Assembly (NCBI GenBank): GCA_964370985.1
Contig: CAYJLE010000002.1
Coordinates: 1-64,000, forward strand
Direction of reading: 5' to 3'
DNA: 64,000 nt
Source of the DNA: JAHDVS01 sp964370985
Lineage (GTDB): Bacteria > Actinomycetota > Thermoleophilia > Gaiellales > Gaiellaceae
The stretch's first letter is position 1. Every line of letters begins with the position of its first letter. Positions 34,197 to 42,906 of this stretch are shown here, one piece after another. Below the pieces are notes generated by a model that worked only from the letters and a program-made list of their open reading frames with translations, made no database searches and was not told the origin of the DNA. The translations under genes and the position numbers were made by a program.

Positions 34197-34243
34197 CCGC
34201 CAAACGCTAGCCGTGGCGGTGGCCCGGCGCGTGGTAGGATTAA

Positions 34244-34259
34244 ATCGAGACACTTCGAT
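34244..34259 (+). promoter_or_regulatory. Possible ArsR-type operator upstream of arsM
   Basis: ATCGA-gacact-TCGAT is a short perfect dyad just before arsM and after a -10-like TAGGAT (34235-34240). Arsenic genes are often controlled by ArsR repressors binding dyads of this size. There is no arsR gene in the window, so this is speculative. Confidence 0.35.
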
Positions 34260-34272
34260 GAAAGGAACGGAT

Positions 34273-35022
34273 GTGAGCACGGTCGACGAGGTGAGGGACG
34301 AGGTCAGGGATCGGTACGCAGCGCTCGCGAGCGCCGCCGGCGAGGCCGGCTGCTGCGGCGGCGGCTCCTGCTGCGGCGGCGAGGCGGACGCCCGCTTCGG
34401 CGCCACGCTCTACGAGGCGGGCGAGCGCGGCGAGGTGCCCGATGCGGCCGTGCTCGCGAGTCTCGGGTGCGGGAACCCGACTGCTGTCGCCGAGCTACGC
34501 GAGGGCGAGGTCGTGCTCGACCTCGGCTCGGGCGGCGGGATCGACGTGCTGCTCTCGGCGCGACGAGTGGGCCCGGAAGGGACGGTCTACGGGCTCGACA
34601 TGACCGAGGAGATGCTCGCGCTCGCGCGGCGCAACGCCGCCGAGGCGGGAGCGACGAATGTCCACTTCCTCGAGGGCCACATCGAGGCGATTCCGCTGCC
34701 GGCCGGGTCGGTGGACGTCGTGATCTCGAACTGCGTCGTCAACCTCTCACCGGACAAGCCGGCCGTCCTCGCGGAGGCGTTTCGCGTGCTCGCGCCCCGC
34801 GGACGGCTCGGGATCAGCGACGTCGTCGCCGAGGATCGCCTGGACGAGGCCGAGCGCGCCGAGCGCGGGAGCTACGTCGGCTGCATCGCGGGCGCGCTCT
34901 CGAAGAGCGAGTACGAGCGGCTGCTCGGCGAGGCCGGCTTCGAGGATGTGGCGGTCACGTTCACCCATGAGGTCGCCGACGGGATGCACGCGGCGATCGT
35001 GAAGGCGGCGAAGCCCCGCTGA
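34273..35022 (+). CDS. arsM: Arsenite S-adenosylmethionine methyltransferase
   Basis: A 249-aa enzyme: a Cys-rich N-terminus (AGCCGGGSCCGGEAD), the SAM motif VVLDLGSGGGIDVLLSARRV, and the ArsM signature ISNCVVNLSPDKPAVLAEAF whose Cys binds arsenic; a further Cys lies in YVGCIAGALS. It methylates As(III). The double CCGG pair near the N-terminus is unusual and could add a metal site. The start GTG 34273 has GAAAGGA upstream; ATG 34258 is possible. Confidence 0.92.
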   Translation: MSTVDEVRDEVRDRYAALASAAGEAGCCGGGSCCGGEADARFGATLYEAGERGEVPDAAVLASLGCGNPTAVAELREGEVVLDLGSGGGIDVLLSARRVGPEGTVYGLDMTEEMLALARRNAAEAGATNVHFLEGHIEAIPLPAGSVDVVISNCVVNLSPDKPAVLAEAFRVLAPRGRLGISDVVAEDRLDEAERAERGSYVGCIAGALSKSEYERLLGEAGFEDVAVTFTHEVADGMHAAIVKAAKPR

Positions 35023-35076
35023 GCCTGGCGGCCAGGCCGCTACGCTGACGGTCGGGAAGTCCGCCGGGGAGGGCGC

Positions 35077-36006
35077 ATGCAGCTCGAGGGGATCCACCAC
35101 GTCACGCTGATCACCGGCGACGCGCGCCGCAACCTCGACTTCTACACCCGGTTGCTCGGCCTTCGGCTCGTCAAGAAGACGGTCAACCAGGACGATCCGA
35201 CCGTCTACCACCTCTTCTACGCCGACGAGCTCGGGAGCCCGGGTGCGGACATCACGTTCTTCGAGTACCCGGGTGCGCGTCCGGGGCGGGCGGGCGCCGG
35301 CATGGTGCACCGGATCACGTGGCGCGTCGGCTCGGAGGAGGCGTTGGTCTTCTGGACCGCGAGATTGGAGACGGAGGGGATCCGGGTTGCGCGGGCCGAC
35401 GGGCGCCTGCGCTTCCGCGACCCCGAGGGGCTCGAGCTCGAGCTCGCCGTCACGGGGGCTGGTGACGAGCCCCTCGTTGCCACGCATCCGGAGATTCCGG
35501 TCGCGCTCGCGCTCCAGGGCTTCGACGGCGTCCGTGCCTACGCGGCCCATCCCGAGGCGGGCCGGGACTTCCTGGAGGGGACGCTCCGCTTCGCACCGGT
35601 GGGCACCGGTGCGGCCTGGGAGGCCCGCGGCGAGGCCCGAGGCAGCCTCTACGAGCTCGACGAGGCGCCCGCCGAGCCCGGCACCGGTGGCGCGGGCACC
35701 GTGCACCACGTTGCCTGGGCCTCGACGATGGACGATCACGAGGGCTGGCGCGAGCGGACGGTCCTGGCCGGGCGCTCCCCGACGCCGATCATCGACCGAT
35801 TCTGGTTCCGCTCGATCTACTTCCGCGAGCCGGGCGGCGTCCTGTTCGAGATCGCGACGCTCGGCCCGGGGTTCACCACGGACGAGCCGCTCGAGCGCCT
35901 GGGCGAGTCGCTCGTCCTGCCGCCGGCCTTCGAGCACCTGCGTGAGCGCATCGAGCGCGCGCTGACGCCCCTGCCGGGCCCGGCCTCGCCCACCCGAACC
36001 GTGTAG
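35077..36006 (+). CDS. Ring-cleaving dioxygenase of the VOC family (MhqO/PcpA-like)
   Basis: A 309-aa protein of two glyoxalase-type modules. Metal ligands are visible: GIHHVTLITGDARRNLDFYT (His), then GTVHHVAWASTMDDHEGW (His) and FREPGGVLFEIATLGPGF (Glu). Length and blocks such as LVKKTVNQDDPTVYHLFYAD match hydroquinone dioxygenases PcpA and MhqO. It starts ATG 35077. Directly after its stop lies a perfect palindrome. Likely detoxifies quinone or hydroquinone compounds. Confidence 0.85.
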   Translation: MQLEGIHHVTLITGDARRNLDFYTRLLGLRLVKKTVNQDDPTVYHLFYADELGSPGADITFFEYPGARPGRAGAGMVHRITWRVGSEEALVFWTARLETEGIRVARADGRLRFRDPEGLELELAVTGAGDEPLVATHPEIPVALALQGFDGVRAYAAHPEAGRDFLEGTLRFAPVGTGAAWEARGEARGSLYELDEAPAEPGTGGAGTVHHVAWASTMDDHEGWRERTVLAGRSPTPIIDRFWFRSIYFREPGGVLFEIATLGPGFTTDEPLERLGESLVLPPAFEHLRERIERALTPLPGPASPTRTV

Positions 36007-36027
36007 GGGCGGGTCCTGACCCGCCCC
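36006..36027. repeat. Stop-linked perfect palindrome
   Basis: GGGGCGGGTC-CT-GACCCGCCCC begins at the last base of the dioxygenase stop codon TAG. The same 22-base sequence recurs identically at 45101, also at a TAG. A 10-bp stem with a 2-base loop on DNA level; it stands between two convergent genes and could terminate transcription both ways. Confidence 0.75.
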
Positions 36028-36035
36028 ACGAGCGG

Positions 36036-36695
36036 TCAGCGCGGCTGCGGGACGATCCGGATGTAGGGCTTCGGCTCCTTCCAGCCGTCGGGCCAGATCT
36101 CTTTCGCCTGCTCGTTCGAGACGGAGCCGGCGATGATCACGTCCTCGCCCTCACGCCAGTTCACCGGCGTCGAGACCTTGTGCTTCGCGGTCAGCTGCAG
36201 CGAGTCGATCACCCGAAGCACCTCGTCGAAGTTGCGGCCCGTCGTCATCGGGTAGACGAGCATCAGCTTCACCTTCTTGTCCGGGCCGATCACGAAGACG
36301 CTGCGCACGGTCTGGTTGTCGGCCGGCGTGCGCTCACGCGCGTCGCCCTCGATCTCCGCGGGCAACATCTCGTACAGCTTCGACACCTGGAAGTCCGCGT
36401 CGCCGATCACCGGGTAGTTCGGCGCGTGTCCCTGGGTTTCCTCGATGTCCTTCGCCCACTGCCCGTGGTCGCGGGTCGAGTCGACCGAGAGCCCGATGAT
36501 CTTGACGTCCCTCCGGTCGAACTCGGGCTTGATCTTCGCCATGTAGCCGAGCTCGGTCGTGCAGACCGGCGTGAAGTCCTTCGGGTGCGAGAAGAGCACC
36601 GCCCACGAGTCGCCGATCCAGTCGTGAAACCGGATCCGGCCCTCCGTCGTCTCCGCCGAGAAATCCGGCGCCGTGTCCCCGATCCGCAGGGTCAT
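36036..36695 (-). CDS. 1-Cys peroxiredoxin (Prx6 type)
   Basis: A 219-aa peroxiredoxin with the peroxidatic Cys in SHPKDFTPVCTTELGYMAKI and the long C-terminal domain of Prx6-type enzymes (HKVSTPVNWREGEDVIIAGS). No second catalytic Cys is seen, so it is of the 1-Cys kind. It reduces H2O2 and organic hydroperoxides. It starts ATG 36695 with GGAGGAGGAGGAAGAC upstream. Confidence 0.94.
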   Translation of the reverse strand: MTLRIGDTAPDFSAETTEGRIRFHDWIGDSWAVLFSHPKDFTPVCTTELGYMAKIKPEFDRRDVKIIGLSVDSTRDHGQWAKDIEETQGHAPNYPVIGDADFQVSKLYEMLPAEIEGDARERTPADNQTVRSVFVIGPDKKVKLMLVYPMTTGRNFDEVLRVIDSLQLTAKHKVSTPVNWREGEDVIIAGSVSNEQAKEIWPDGWKEPKPYIRIVPQPR

Positions 36696-36750
36696 TGTCT
36701 TCCTCCTCCTCCTGTTGCTCCCCGGTAACGAGAGTCAGCCTAGCGCGGCC

Positions 36751-36783
36751 CGCCCCCGCATGCGGGGGCGGGTCCTGACCCGC
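36751..36783. repeat. Composite palindromes after the MarP gene
   Basis: Two hairpins overlap: CGCCCCCGCATGCGGGGGCG (36751-36770, perfect) and GCGGGTC-CT-GACCCGC (36768-36783). The second has the same core as the 36006 and 45101 elements and lies just beyond the stop of the minus-strand protease gene. It is probably a third member of the repeat family combined with another hairpin. Confidence 0.6.
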
Positions 36784-36784
36784 G

Positions 36785-37912
36785 CTAGGGGCAGGGCCCC
36801 GCGTCCACCGGGCCGGAGCCGGCTTCGAGGGCCTGCTCGAGCTCGGACACGGGGATTCCGTAGCCGCCGCCGCCGATCTTGGCGGCGGCGAAGACCATCG
36901 CGAGGACGCGGCCGGCGGCGTCGACGACCGGCCCGCCGCTGGCGCCGCGCTCGACCTCGGCGCGGAGCGGGACGACGGTGCGCAGCCGCACCCTGCCGCC
37001 GTACGCACCGGGCGCGAACACCTTCGTCGGCACCCCGGCGGTGGCTGGGCTCGCGACGAGCGGCCCGTCCCCCGGGTAGCCGAGGATGACCGCCTCCTCG
37101 CCCGCCTCCGGCTCGCCCGCGAGGCGAAGGGGCCGAGCCAGCATGCCATCGACCGCGAGCAGGGCGACGTCGTCCGCGGCATCGACGTAGACGAGCTCCG
37201 CGTCGAGGATCTGCCCGTTCGGGACGACGACCCGGGTCTCGTCCTCGCCGGCGACGACGTGGGCGTTCGTCGCGACGAGCTCGCGGGCGATCACCCAGCC
37301 GGACCCCTGGACGCCGGTGCCGCACGCGACGCTCAGTACCTTGACGACGCTGCCCCCGGCCCGCCGCGCGACCGGGCTCTCGAGCACGCTTCCGTCCGGC
37401 GGGGGCAGCTCGATCCCGGGGGAGGCCGCGATCAGGGGCAGCGGGTCGAAGCGGGCCAGCGTCCGCAGGACCGAGCGCGGGGGCACCGCCTCGACGAGGC
37501 CGGTCAGGATCGGCGAGTCGCGCACCGTGTGCCGAAGCCCGGAGCCCTGCACCTGGAGCGCGGCCGCGGCTGCGAGCCAGGCGATCGCGACGCCGACGGC
37601 CGCGCCGATCACGATGCCGCCGACGCTGTCGGCGAGCCTCGGGGCGCCGCGGGGCAGCAGCCGCCGCAGGCGACCGCCGAGCAGGCCGGCTGCCGTCTGG
37701 AGGACGATCGCGCCGAGGACTGCGCCCGCGAGGCTTGCGAACGGCACCCACTCCGAGCCGCTGCCTACGAGCAGCGGCGCGATGCGGGACCCGGCCAGCG
37801 CGCCGAGCACGAGGCCGACCAGGGAGAACGCCTGGGCTGCGAAGCCGCGCTGGTAGCCGAGCAGCGCCGAGAGGCCGACCCAGAGGAGGACGAGGGGGTC
37901 GACCCAGCTCAA
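36785..37912 (-). CDS. MarP-like membrane serine protease
   Basis: A 375-aa protein. The N-terminal CvpA-type domain has four hydrophobic segments (MSWVDPLVLLWVGLSALLGY to VGVAIAWLAAAAALQVQ). The C-terminal trypsin-like domain has a complete triad, His218 in ATNAHVVAGE, Asp248 in AADDVALLAV and Ser325 in GASGGPVVDA. CvpA plus trypsin is the layout of MarP (Rv3671c), which is needed for acid and oxidative stress survival. Two Cys in VACGTG and near the end (GPCP) may pair. It follows the molybdenum hydroxylase small-subunit gene by 10 bases. Confidence 0.88.
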   Translation of the reverse strand: MSWVDPLVLLWVGLSALLGYQRGFAAQAFSLVGLVLGALAGSRIAPLLVGSGSEWVPFASLAGAVLGAIVLQTAAGLLGGRLRRLLPRGAPRLADSVGGIVIGAAVGVAIAWLAAAAALQVQGSGLRHTVRDSPILTGLVEAVPPRSVLRTLARFDPLPLIAASPGIELPPPDGSVLESPVARRAGGSVVKVLSVACGTGVQGSGWVIARELVATNAHVVAGEDETRVVVPNGQILDAELVYVDAADDVALLAVDGMLARPLRLAGEPEAGEEAVILGYPGDGPLVASPATAGVPTKVFAPGAYGGRVRLRTVVPLRAEVERGASGGPVVDAAGRVLAMVFAAAKIGGGGYGIPVSELEQALEAGSGPVDAGPCP

Positions 37913-37922
37913 GCGGCCGGGT

Positions 37923-38405
37923 CTACCCCGGCGTCCCGGCGGGGTGACCCTCCGCCGCCCGCAGGACCGCGCTGACGATGTTGGTGTAGCCCGTGCAGCG
38001 GCAGAGGTTGCCGGCGAGCGCGACCCGCACCTCGTCCTCGCTCGGCCGCGGGTTCGAGGCGAGCAGGGCGGTTGCGGAGATCAGCATCCCCGGGGTGCAG
38101 AAGCCGCACTGCACGCCGCCCGCCTCGAGCAACGCCTGCTGGAGCGGGGCGAGCCCGTCGCCGGGGGCGAGCCCCTCGACGGTCGTGACCTCGCGCCCGT
38201 CAGCCTGCAGCGCGAGGTAGGAGCAGGAGTTCACGGGCCTGCCGTCGAGCAGCATCATGCAGGCGCCGCACTCGGAGTCGTCGCAGCCCTCCTTCGACCC
38301 GGTCAGGCCGATCACGTCGCGAACGACGCGAAGGAGACTCGCGGTCGCCTCGACCTCGACCGGATAGGGGATCCCGTTGACGGTGAGCGTGGCCTGGTAT
38401 CTCAT
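37923..38405 (-). CDS. Molybdenum hydroxylase, [2Fe-2S] small subunit
   Basis: A 160-aa subunit with the plant-type [2Fe-2S] motif (EGCDDSECGACMMLLDGRPV) and the second cluster (VQCGFCTPGMLISATALLAS, NLCRCTGYTNIVSAV). This is the small subunit of the xanthine dehydrogenase/CO dehydrogenase family. It is the third gene of the operon and starts ATG 38405, eight bases after the FAD subunit stop. Confidence 0.94.
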   Translation of the reverse strand: MRYQATLTVNGIPYPVEVEATASLLRVVRDVIGLTGSKEGCDDSECGACMMLLDGRPVNSCSYLALQADGREVTTVEGLAPGDGLAPLQQALLEAGGVQCGFCTPGMLISATALLASNPRPSEDEVRVALAGNLCRCTGYTNIVSAVLRAAEGHPAGTPG

Positions 38406-38413
38406 GGCGATCC

Positions 38414-39310
38414 TTAGACGGCGCCGTGAAGCGCGGGGCTGGCAGGGACGGGGACGTTCTCGCCGCGGGCACGTGCGACCGCGGCCTCGATCGCGCGGCG
38501 CGCGATCACCGCGGCCATCGCCCGCCGGTAGTCGGCGGACGCGCGGACGTCGGAGATCGGAGCGGACGCGGCGGCGGCGGCCCGCCCGGCGGCCTCGGCG
38601 GCGGCCCTGCCGCCGTCCGTGCCCCGGAGCGCCTCCTCCGCCTCGGCGACCCGGCGGATCGTCGGCGCAAGCGCCGTGATCGCGACGCGGGCGTCCGTGA
38701 CCAGGCCGCCGTCGAGGACGACCACCGCGGTCGCGCCCACCACCGCGATCTCCATCTGGCGGCGGTACTCGAGCCGGGCGTAGCACGACCCGGCCCCGGC
38801 CGGAAGCGCTGGCAGCTCGACTGCCGTCAAGAGCTCGTCGGCGCGCGCGGTCGTCTCGCCCGGTCCGGCCAGCAGCTCGGCAACCGCGACCCGCCGCGAC
38901 CCTGCGACGGATTCGAGCGTCACGGCCGCGTCGAAGCAGGCGAGCGGCCCACCGGTCTCCATCGCCGGCGAGGCGTTCATCAGGTTGCCGCCGATCGTGC
39001 CCTGCGAGCGGGTCGCGTGCGAGCCGACGATCGCGCTGGCGTCGGCGAGCGCCGTGAACCCCTCCAGGATGTCCGGGTGCGCGACGATCTCCGCGTGGGT
39101 GACGAGCGCGCCCAGTCGCAGCGTGCCTCCGGAGAGGTCGATGCCGCGGAGCGGGTCGAGCCGGTCGATCGCGACGATGCTCTCGGGCAGCGGCGCCTTG
39201 CCCTGTCGGGCGCCGACGACGAGGTCGGTCCCGCCAGCGACAGGCCGCGCGCCTCCGCTCATGGCCCCGACCGCCTCCGCCACCGTGGTGGCCTGGACGA
39301 AGGTGCTCAC
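38414..39310 (-). CDS. Molybdenum hydroxylase, FAD-binding medium subunit
   Basis: A 298-aa protein with FAD-binding blocks ARPVAGGTDLVVGARQ and SQGTIGGNLMNASPAMETGG, as in CoxM/XdhB. It carries electrons from the iron-sulfur subunit to the acceptor. Start GTG 39310 overlaps the stop of the large subunit by four bases. Confidence 0.93.
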   Translation of the reverse strand: MSTFVQATTVAEAVGAMSGGARPVAGGTDLVVGARQGKAPLPESIVAIDRLDPLRGIDLSGGTLRLGALVTHAEIVAHPDILEGFTALADASAIVGSHATRSQGTIGGNLMNASPAMETGGPLACFDAAVTLESVAGSRRVAVAELLAGPGETTARADELLTAVELPALPAGAGSCYARLEYRRQMEIAVVGATAVVVLDGGLVTDARVAITALAPTIRRVAEAEEALRGTDGGRAAAEAAGRAAAAASAPISDVRASADYRRAMAAVIARRAIEAAVARARGENVPVPASPALHGAV

Positions 39311-41592
39311 TGATCCCCCTCCCGGGTCGCCGTCCACACGCGCTCCGGCGTCATCGGTAGCTGCCGGACCGGCGTGCCGATCACGCCCCGGATCGCGTTC
39401 GCGATCGCCCCCGCGGTGGCGACGCACGGGGGTTCGCCGATTCCCTTCGACCCCTTCGGGCCGGCGTTCTCGGTCGGCGTCTCGATCCAGGCGACCTCGA
39501 TCGCCGGGGCGTCCGCGGCCGTCGTCAGCTTGTAGTCGAGCAGGTACGGGTTGCGCTGCCTGCCCTCCGCGTCGATCTGCGTGCCCTCGGTCAGGGCCTG
39601 GCCGATCCCCATCACGACGCCGCCCGTCACCTGGCCGTTGGCACCCACGGGGTTGACGATCACGCCGGAGTCGTGGGCCGCGGCGACCCTGAGGACGCGC
39701 ACGACGCCGGTCTCGCGGTCGACCTTCACGTGCGCCGCCTGCGTGATCAGCTGGGGGGCGAGGAACGACTCCATCCCGAGCCGACCGACGCAGCCCTCCG
39801 CGTCGCACTCCGGCGCTTCCGGGACGTCGCCGGAGCCCTTGCCGTGGAAGGGGCCGCCCTCGGCGACGAGGTCCACGATCGTCACGGATGTCTCGGGCGC
39901 GCCCTTGACGCGGGCCGCCCCGTCGATCAGCTCGACGTCCGCCCGGTCGACCTCGAGCTTCGCCGCCGCCGCGTCGAGGAGCTGCTCTCGCACCTCGACC
40001 GCGGCCGCGATCGCCGCCCGGCCGCTGTTGAACGTCGTCTGGGAACCGCAAGAGCCCATGTCCCACGGGGCCGCGTCCGTGTCCTGATAGAGCAGGGAGA
40101 AGTCGTCCGGGCTCATCCCGAGCTGCTCGGCCACGAGGATCGGAAACGCCATCACCGCGCCGGTTCCGTTCTCCTGCGCGCCGGTGATGATCGTGCCGGT
40201 GCCGTCGCCGTGGAGCTGCACGTACGCCCCGGAGGGAGCCCCGAAGCAGGGCCACCAGCCGCAGGCGACGCCGATCGCCTCGTCCTCGGGGAGCTCGCGG
40301 CCGTAGCCGATCATCTCGACGGCCCGCTCGAGCGTCTCCTTCATGCCGAGCCTCTCGAACACCTGGCGCGTCGGTCCCTCCGCCCCCTCCTCGATCAGGG
40401 TGCGGCGCCGCAGCTCGACCGGGTCGAGCCCGAGCGCGTGAGCCAGCTCGTCCATCTGCTGCTCGAGCGCCCAGCAGGCCTGCGGCGCCGTCGGGGCCCG
40501 GATCGAGCTCGACGGCTGCGTGTTCGAGTAGTTCAGGGACGCCTCGACGAAGATGTTCTCCATCCGGTAGGGCCCGCACGCGTGCATCGCCGCCATCTGC
40601 GCGAAGAAGCCGCCCTCGCCGCAGTAGGCGCCCTTGTCGAGCACGAGCCGGCCGCGATGGGCGACGATCGTGCCGTCTGCCTTCGCGCCGGTCTCGAGCT
40701 CGATCACCATCCCCTCGCGGCGGTGGTCGACCGCGACGAACTCCTCGCGGCGCGAGAAGACGAGCTTGACGGGCCGGCGGGCCGCGCGGGCGAGCGCCGC
40801 TACGTGGCCCTCGAAATGGAAGTCGCACTTGGCGCCGAAGCCGCCGCCGAGGAGCGGCACGACGATCCGCACGCTCGACTCGGGGATCTCGAGCACGGCC
40901 GCGACGCCGGCACGGGCGGCGTAGGGCACCTGCGTCGAGGACCAGACGGTCACCCGGTCGCCGTGCCACTCGGCGATCACCGCGCGCGGCTCGATCGGCA
41001 CGCCCTGCGAGCAGTCGGTCGTGTAGCGGCCCTTGACGACGACGTCGGCTTCGGCCATCGCCGCGTCGGCGTCGCCCTTGACGATCGTCGAGTACCCGAT
41101 CCGGTTGCCGTCCCGCCCCATCGTGTCGTCGCCCCCGTCGGACTCCCAGTCCTCGTGGACGAGCGGGGCGCCCTCCGCTGTCGCGGCCGCGAAGTCGACG
41201 ACCGGCTCGAGCGGCTCGTACTCGACGTCGATCAGGGACACGGCCCGTTCGGCCAGCTCGGCCGTCAGCGCAGCGACGGCGGCGATGACGTCGCCCTCCC
41301 ACAGCACCTTGTCCTTCGCGAACAGGCGGCGATCCTGCACCATGCCGCCGTACTTGACGTCCGGGACGTCCTCGTGGGTGAGCACGGCGAGCACACCCGG
41401 GAGCGCCCGGGCCTTCGAGACGTCGACGCGCGTGATCCGCGCGTGCGTGTGATCCGCGTAGCGGAGCTTCGCGTGCGCCTGACCGGTCAGGTTCAGGTCG
41501 GCCGTGTAGCGGCCGAAGCCCGTGACCTTCTCCTTCCCGTCGGGCCGGATGAACAGCGCCTCAGCGGCGCGTGGCTCCTCGACCGTCGCCAC
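39307..41592 (-). CDS. Molybdenum hydroxylase, molybdopterin large subunit
   Basis: A 761-aa subunit of the xanthine/aldehyde/CO dehydrogenase family: EKVTGFGRYTADLNLTGQAH, GGGFGAKCDFHFEGH, SSSIRAPTAPQACWALEQQM and the C-terminal GSKGIGEPPCVATAGAIANA with the active-site Glu. The CoxL signature (VAYRCSFR loop) is absent and the R-A-P-x-A-P-Q loop resembles xanthine dehydrogenase-like enzymes, so CO is unlikely as substrate. It starts GTG 41592 with AGGAGG six bases upstream. Gene order large-medium-small is slightly unusual. Confidence 0.92.
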   Translation of the reverse strand: MATVEEPRAAEALFIRPDGKEKVTGFGRYTADLNLTGQAHAKLRYADHTHARITRVDVSKARALPGVLAVLTHEDVPDVKYGGMVQDRRLFAKDKVLWEGDVIAAVAALTAELAERAVSLIDVEYEPLEPVVDFAAATAEGAPLVHEDWESDGGDDTMGRDGNRIGYSTIVKGDADAAMAEADVVVKGRYTTDCSQGVPIEPRAVIAEWHGDRVTVWSSTQVPYAARAGVAAVLEIPESSVRIVVPLLGGGFGAKCDFHFEGHVAALARAARRPVKLVFSRREEFVAVDHRREGMVIELETGAKADGTIVAHRGRLVLDKGAYCGEGGFFAQMAAMHACGPYRMENIFVEASLNYSNTQPSSSIRAPTAPQACWALEQQMDELAHALGLDPVELRRRTLIEEGAEGPTRQVFERLGMKETLERAVEMIGYGRELPEDEAIGVACGWWPCFGAPSGAYVQLHGDGTGTIITGAQENGTGAVMAFPILVAEQLGMSPDDFSLLYQDTDAAPWDMGSCGSQTTFNSGRAAIAAAVEVREQLLDAAAAKLEVDRADVELIDGAARVKGAPETSVTIVDLVAEGGPFHGKGSGDVPEAPECDAEGCVGRLGMESFLAPQLITQAAHVKVDRETGVVRVLRVAAAHDSGVIVNPVGANGQVTGGVVMGIGQALTEGTQIDAEGRQRNPYLLDYKLTTAADAPAIEVAWIETPTENAGPKGSKGIGEPPCVATAGAIANAIRGVIGTPVRQLPMTPERVWTATREGDQ

Positions 41593-41693
41593 TCTGCCTC
41601 CTCCTTGCCTCGGACTCGTGGCCCCAGCATTCGTGGCCGCTGCGGGCGCGCCCATACTAACCGAGTGCCATGGCGCCCGGCTCGCCCTCCACG

Positions 41694-42782
41694 TTACGCG
41701 GCGCGGACGAGCAGCGCGAGATCGCCGCGCTCGAGCATGACCCGCCAGAGCCCGACGTTCGCCTCCGCGGCGAGCTCGCCCTGGATCAGGATCGCCCGTT
41801 CCCCGACGACCCGCGCCGTGAGGTCGGGGAGGATCTCGCCGAACGTCAGCTCCGGGTCACCGGCGAGTGCGGCTCCGGGGAGCCCGTCGGAGACGGCGGC
41901 GAGGTCGGCCTCCGCGTCGGCGGCCTGCTGGTAGACGAGCACGATCCGCACGGTGCGCCCGTCGCTGCCGCCGTCGTCGAGACCGACGCCGATCGTTGCG
42001 GCCACGCGCTCGACCAGGGGCTCGGCGCCGCCCGAGCGTGGCCGGGCGAGCTCGGCCGGGCGGATCGCCGCTGCCGTCACGACCCCGAGCGAGCGCGCCG
42101 CGAGGACGATGTTGTCGTCGCCGGCGAGCGTCTCGGCCGGCTCGACCGCTGCCTTCGCCAGCTTCGTGGTCGAGGCCGCGATCAGCTGGGTGGAGGTCAC
42201 GATCACGCGGGCCAGCGAGCTCCGTGCGAGCTCCCCGACGGGGCTCTTCAGGTCGACCGCGCCGTCCTTGCCCCGTCGCAGCAGGTCGCCGCGCCGCTTG
42301 TAGCCGCGGTCGAGGAGCCGGCTCTGGACGTTCGCGGGCTTGAACGTGCCCGTGATCACAGCGATCTCGACCGGGTGGTAGCCGCCCGCGACGAAGCGAT
42401 CGACGCCCCCGAGCCCGAAGCCGTACGCCTTCCGCCACAGGGGCCCGTTGGCGCCGGCGAGGGCGTCCGGGAGCCAGACCCCCTGAAGCGCGAAGCCGAA
42501 CGCCTCGGCGAGCGGGTAGGCGTCGCGCAGCCGGTCGAGGTCGCCGAAGCTGACCTGCTGGGCGACCGCGTCTTCGCGCGGGAGCAGCGCGAGCGCGTTC
42601 TCGAGCGGCGTGACGACCGGCTCGGGGATCGCGGACTCGACCGGAGCCGGCTCGTCGCTGCCGCCGCAGCCCGCGCCGACGGCGCCGAGCAAAGTGGCCG
42701 CCAGGACGAGCGCGGCGAGCGCGGGGCTTGCGGCCCGGCTTCTGAGCCGGTAGAAGAGGGGCACCGTGTCCATTGTGCTCAT
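41694..42782 (-). CDS. Lipoprotein of unknown function
   Basis: A 362-aa protein with a signal peptide and probable lipobox (SPALAALVLAATLLGAVGAG then CGGSDEP). Mature part unrecognised; it has several beta/alpha segments (ALLPREDAVAQQVSFGDLDR; RVIVTSTQLIAASTTKLAKA). The start ATG 42782 has GAGGAGG five bases upstream. It is antisense over 17 bases with a small membrane-protein gene starting at 42766. Confidence 0.7.
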   Translation of the reverse strand: MSTMDTVPLFYRLRSRAASPALAALVLAATLLGAVGAGCGGSDEPAPVESAIPEPVVTPLENALALLPREDAVAQQVSFGDLDRLRDAYPLAEAFGFALQGVWLPDALAGANGPLWRKAYGFGLGGVDRFVAGGYHPVEIAVITGTFKPANVQSRLLDRGYKRRGDLLRRGKDGAVDLKSPVGELARSSLARVIVTSTQLIAASTTKLAKAAVEPAETLAGDDNIVLAARSLGVVTAAAIRPAELARPRSGGAEPLVERVAATIGVGLDDGGSDGRTVRIVLVYQQAADAEADLAAVSDGLPGAALAGDPELTFGEILPDLTARVVGERAILIQGELAAEANVGLWRVMLERGDLALLVRAA

Positions 42783-42906
42783 TTTCCTCCTCGTGGTCGT
42801 CCTCCTGCTCGTCCTCCTGAACACGAAGCGCTGGGCCGGCCTCGCGAGGGGCGCGAGGGCGGCGCGCAAGGGTCTCGAGGAGGAGATCAAGCCCGGCGAG
42901 GACTAG
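42766..42906 (+). CDS. Small TatA-like membrane protein, 46 aa
   Basis: GTG 42766 with AGAGGGG upstream opens MSIVLIFLLVVVLLLVLLNT, then KRWAGLARGARAARKGLEEE and a short acidic tail. One membrane helix, then a basic amphipathic helix, then acidic residues: the layout of TatA-type translocase subunits, though shorter and without the usual pre-helix segment. It overlaps the lipoprotein gene head to head. It could instead be a conserved small protein of unknown role. Confidence 0.5.
   Translation: MSIVLIFLLVVVLLLVLLNTKRWAGLARGARAARKGLEEEIKPGED

Noticed and set aside
38414..41302. A 962-residue minus-strand ORF over the molybdenum hydroxylase genes
   Set aside because: Its N-terminal two thirds are a wrong-frame translation of the large subunit; only the end corresponds to the FAD subunit gene starting at 39310.
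39307..41592. Carbon monoxide dehydrogenase (coxL)
   Set aside because: The CoxL active-site loop with Cys-Ser-Phe-Arg is absent; the loop present is of the xanthine-dehydrogenase-like type, so no CO oxidation is claimed.
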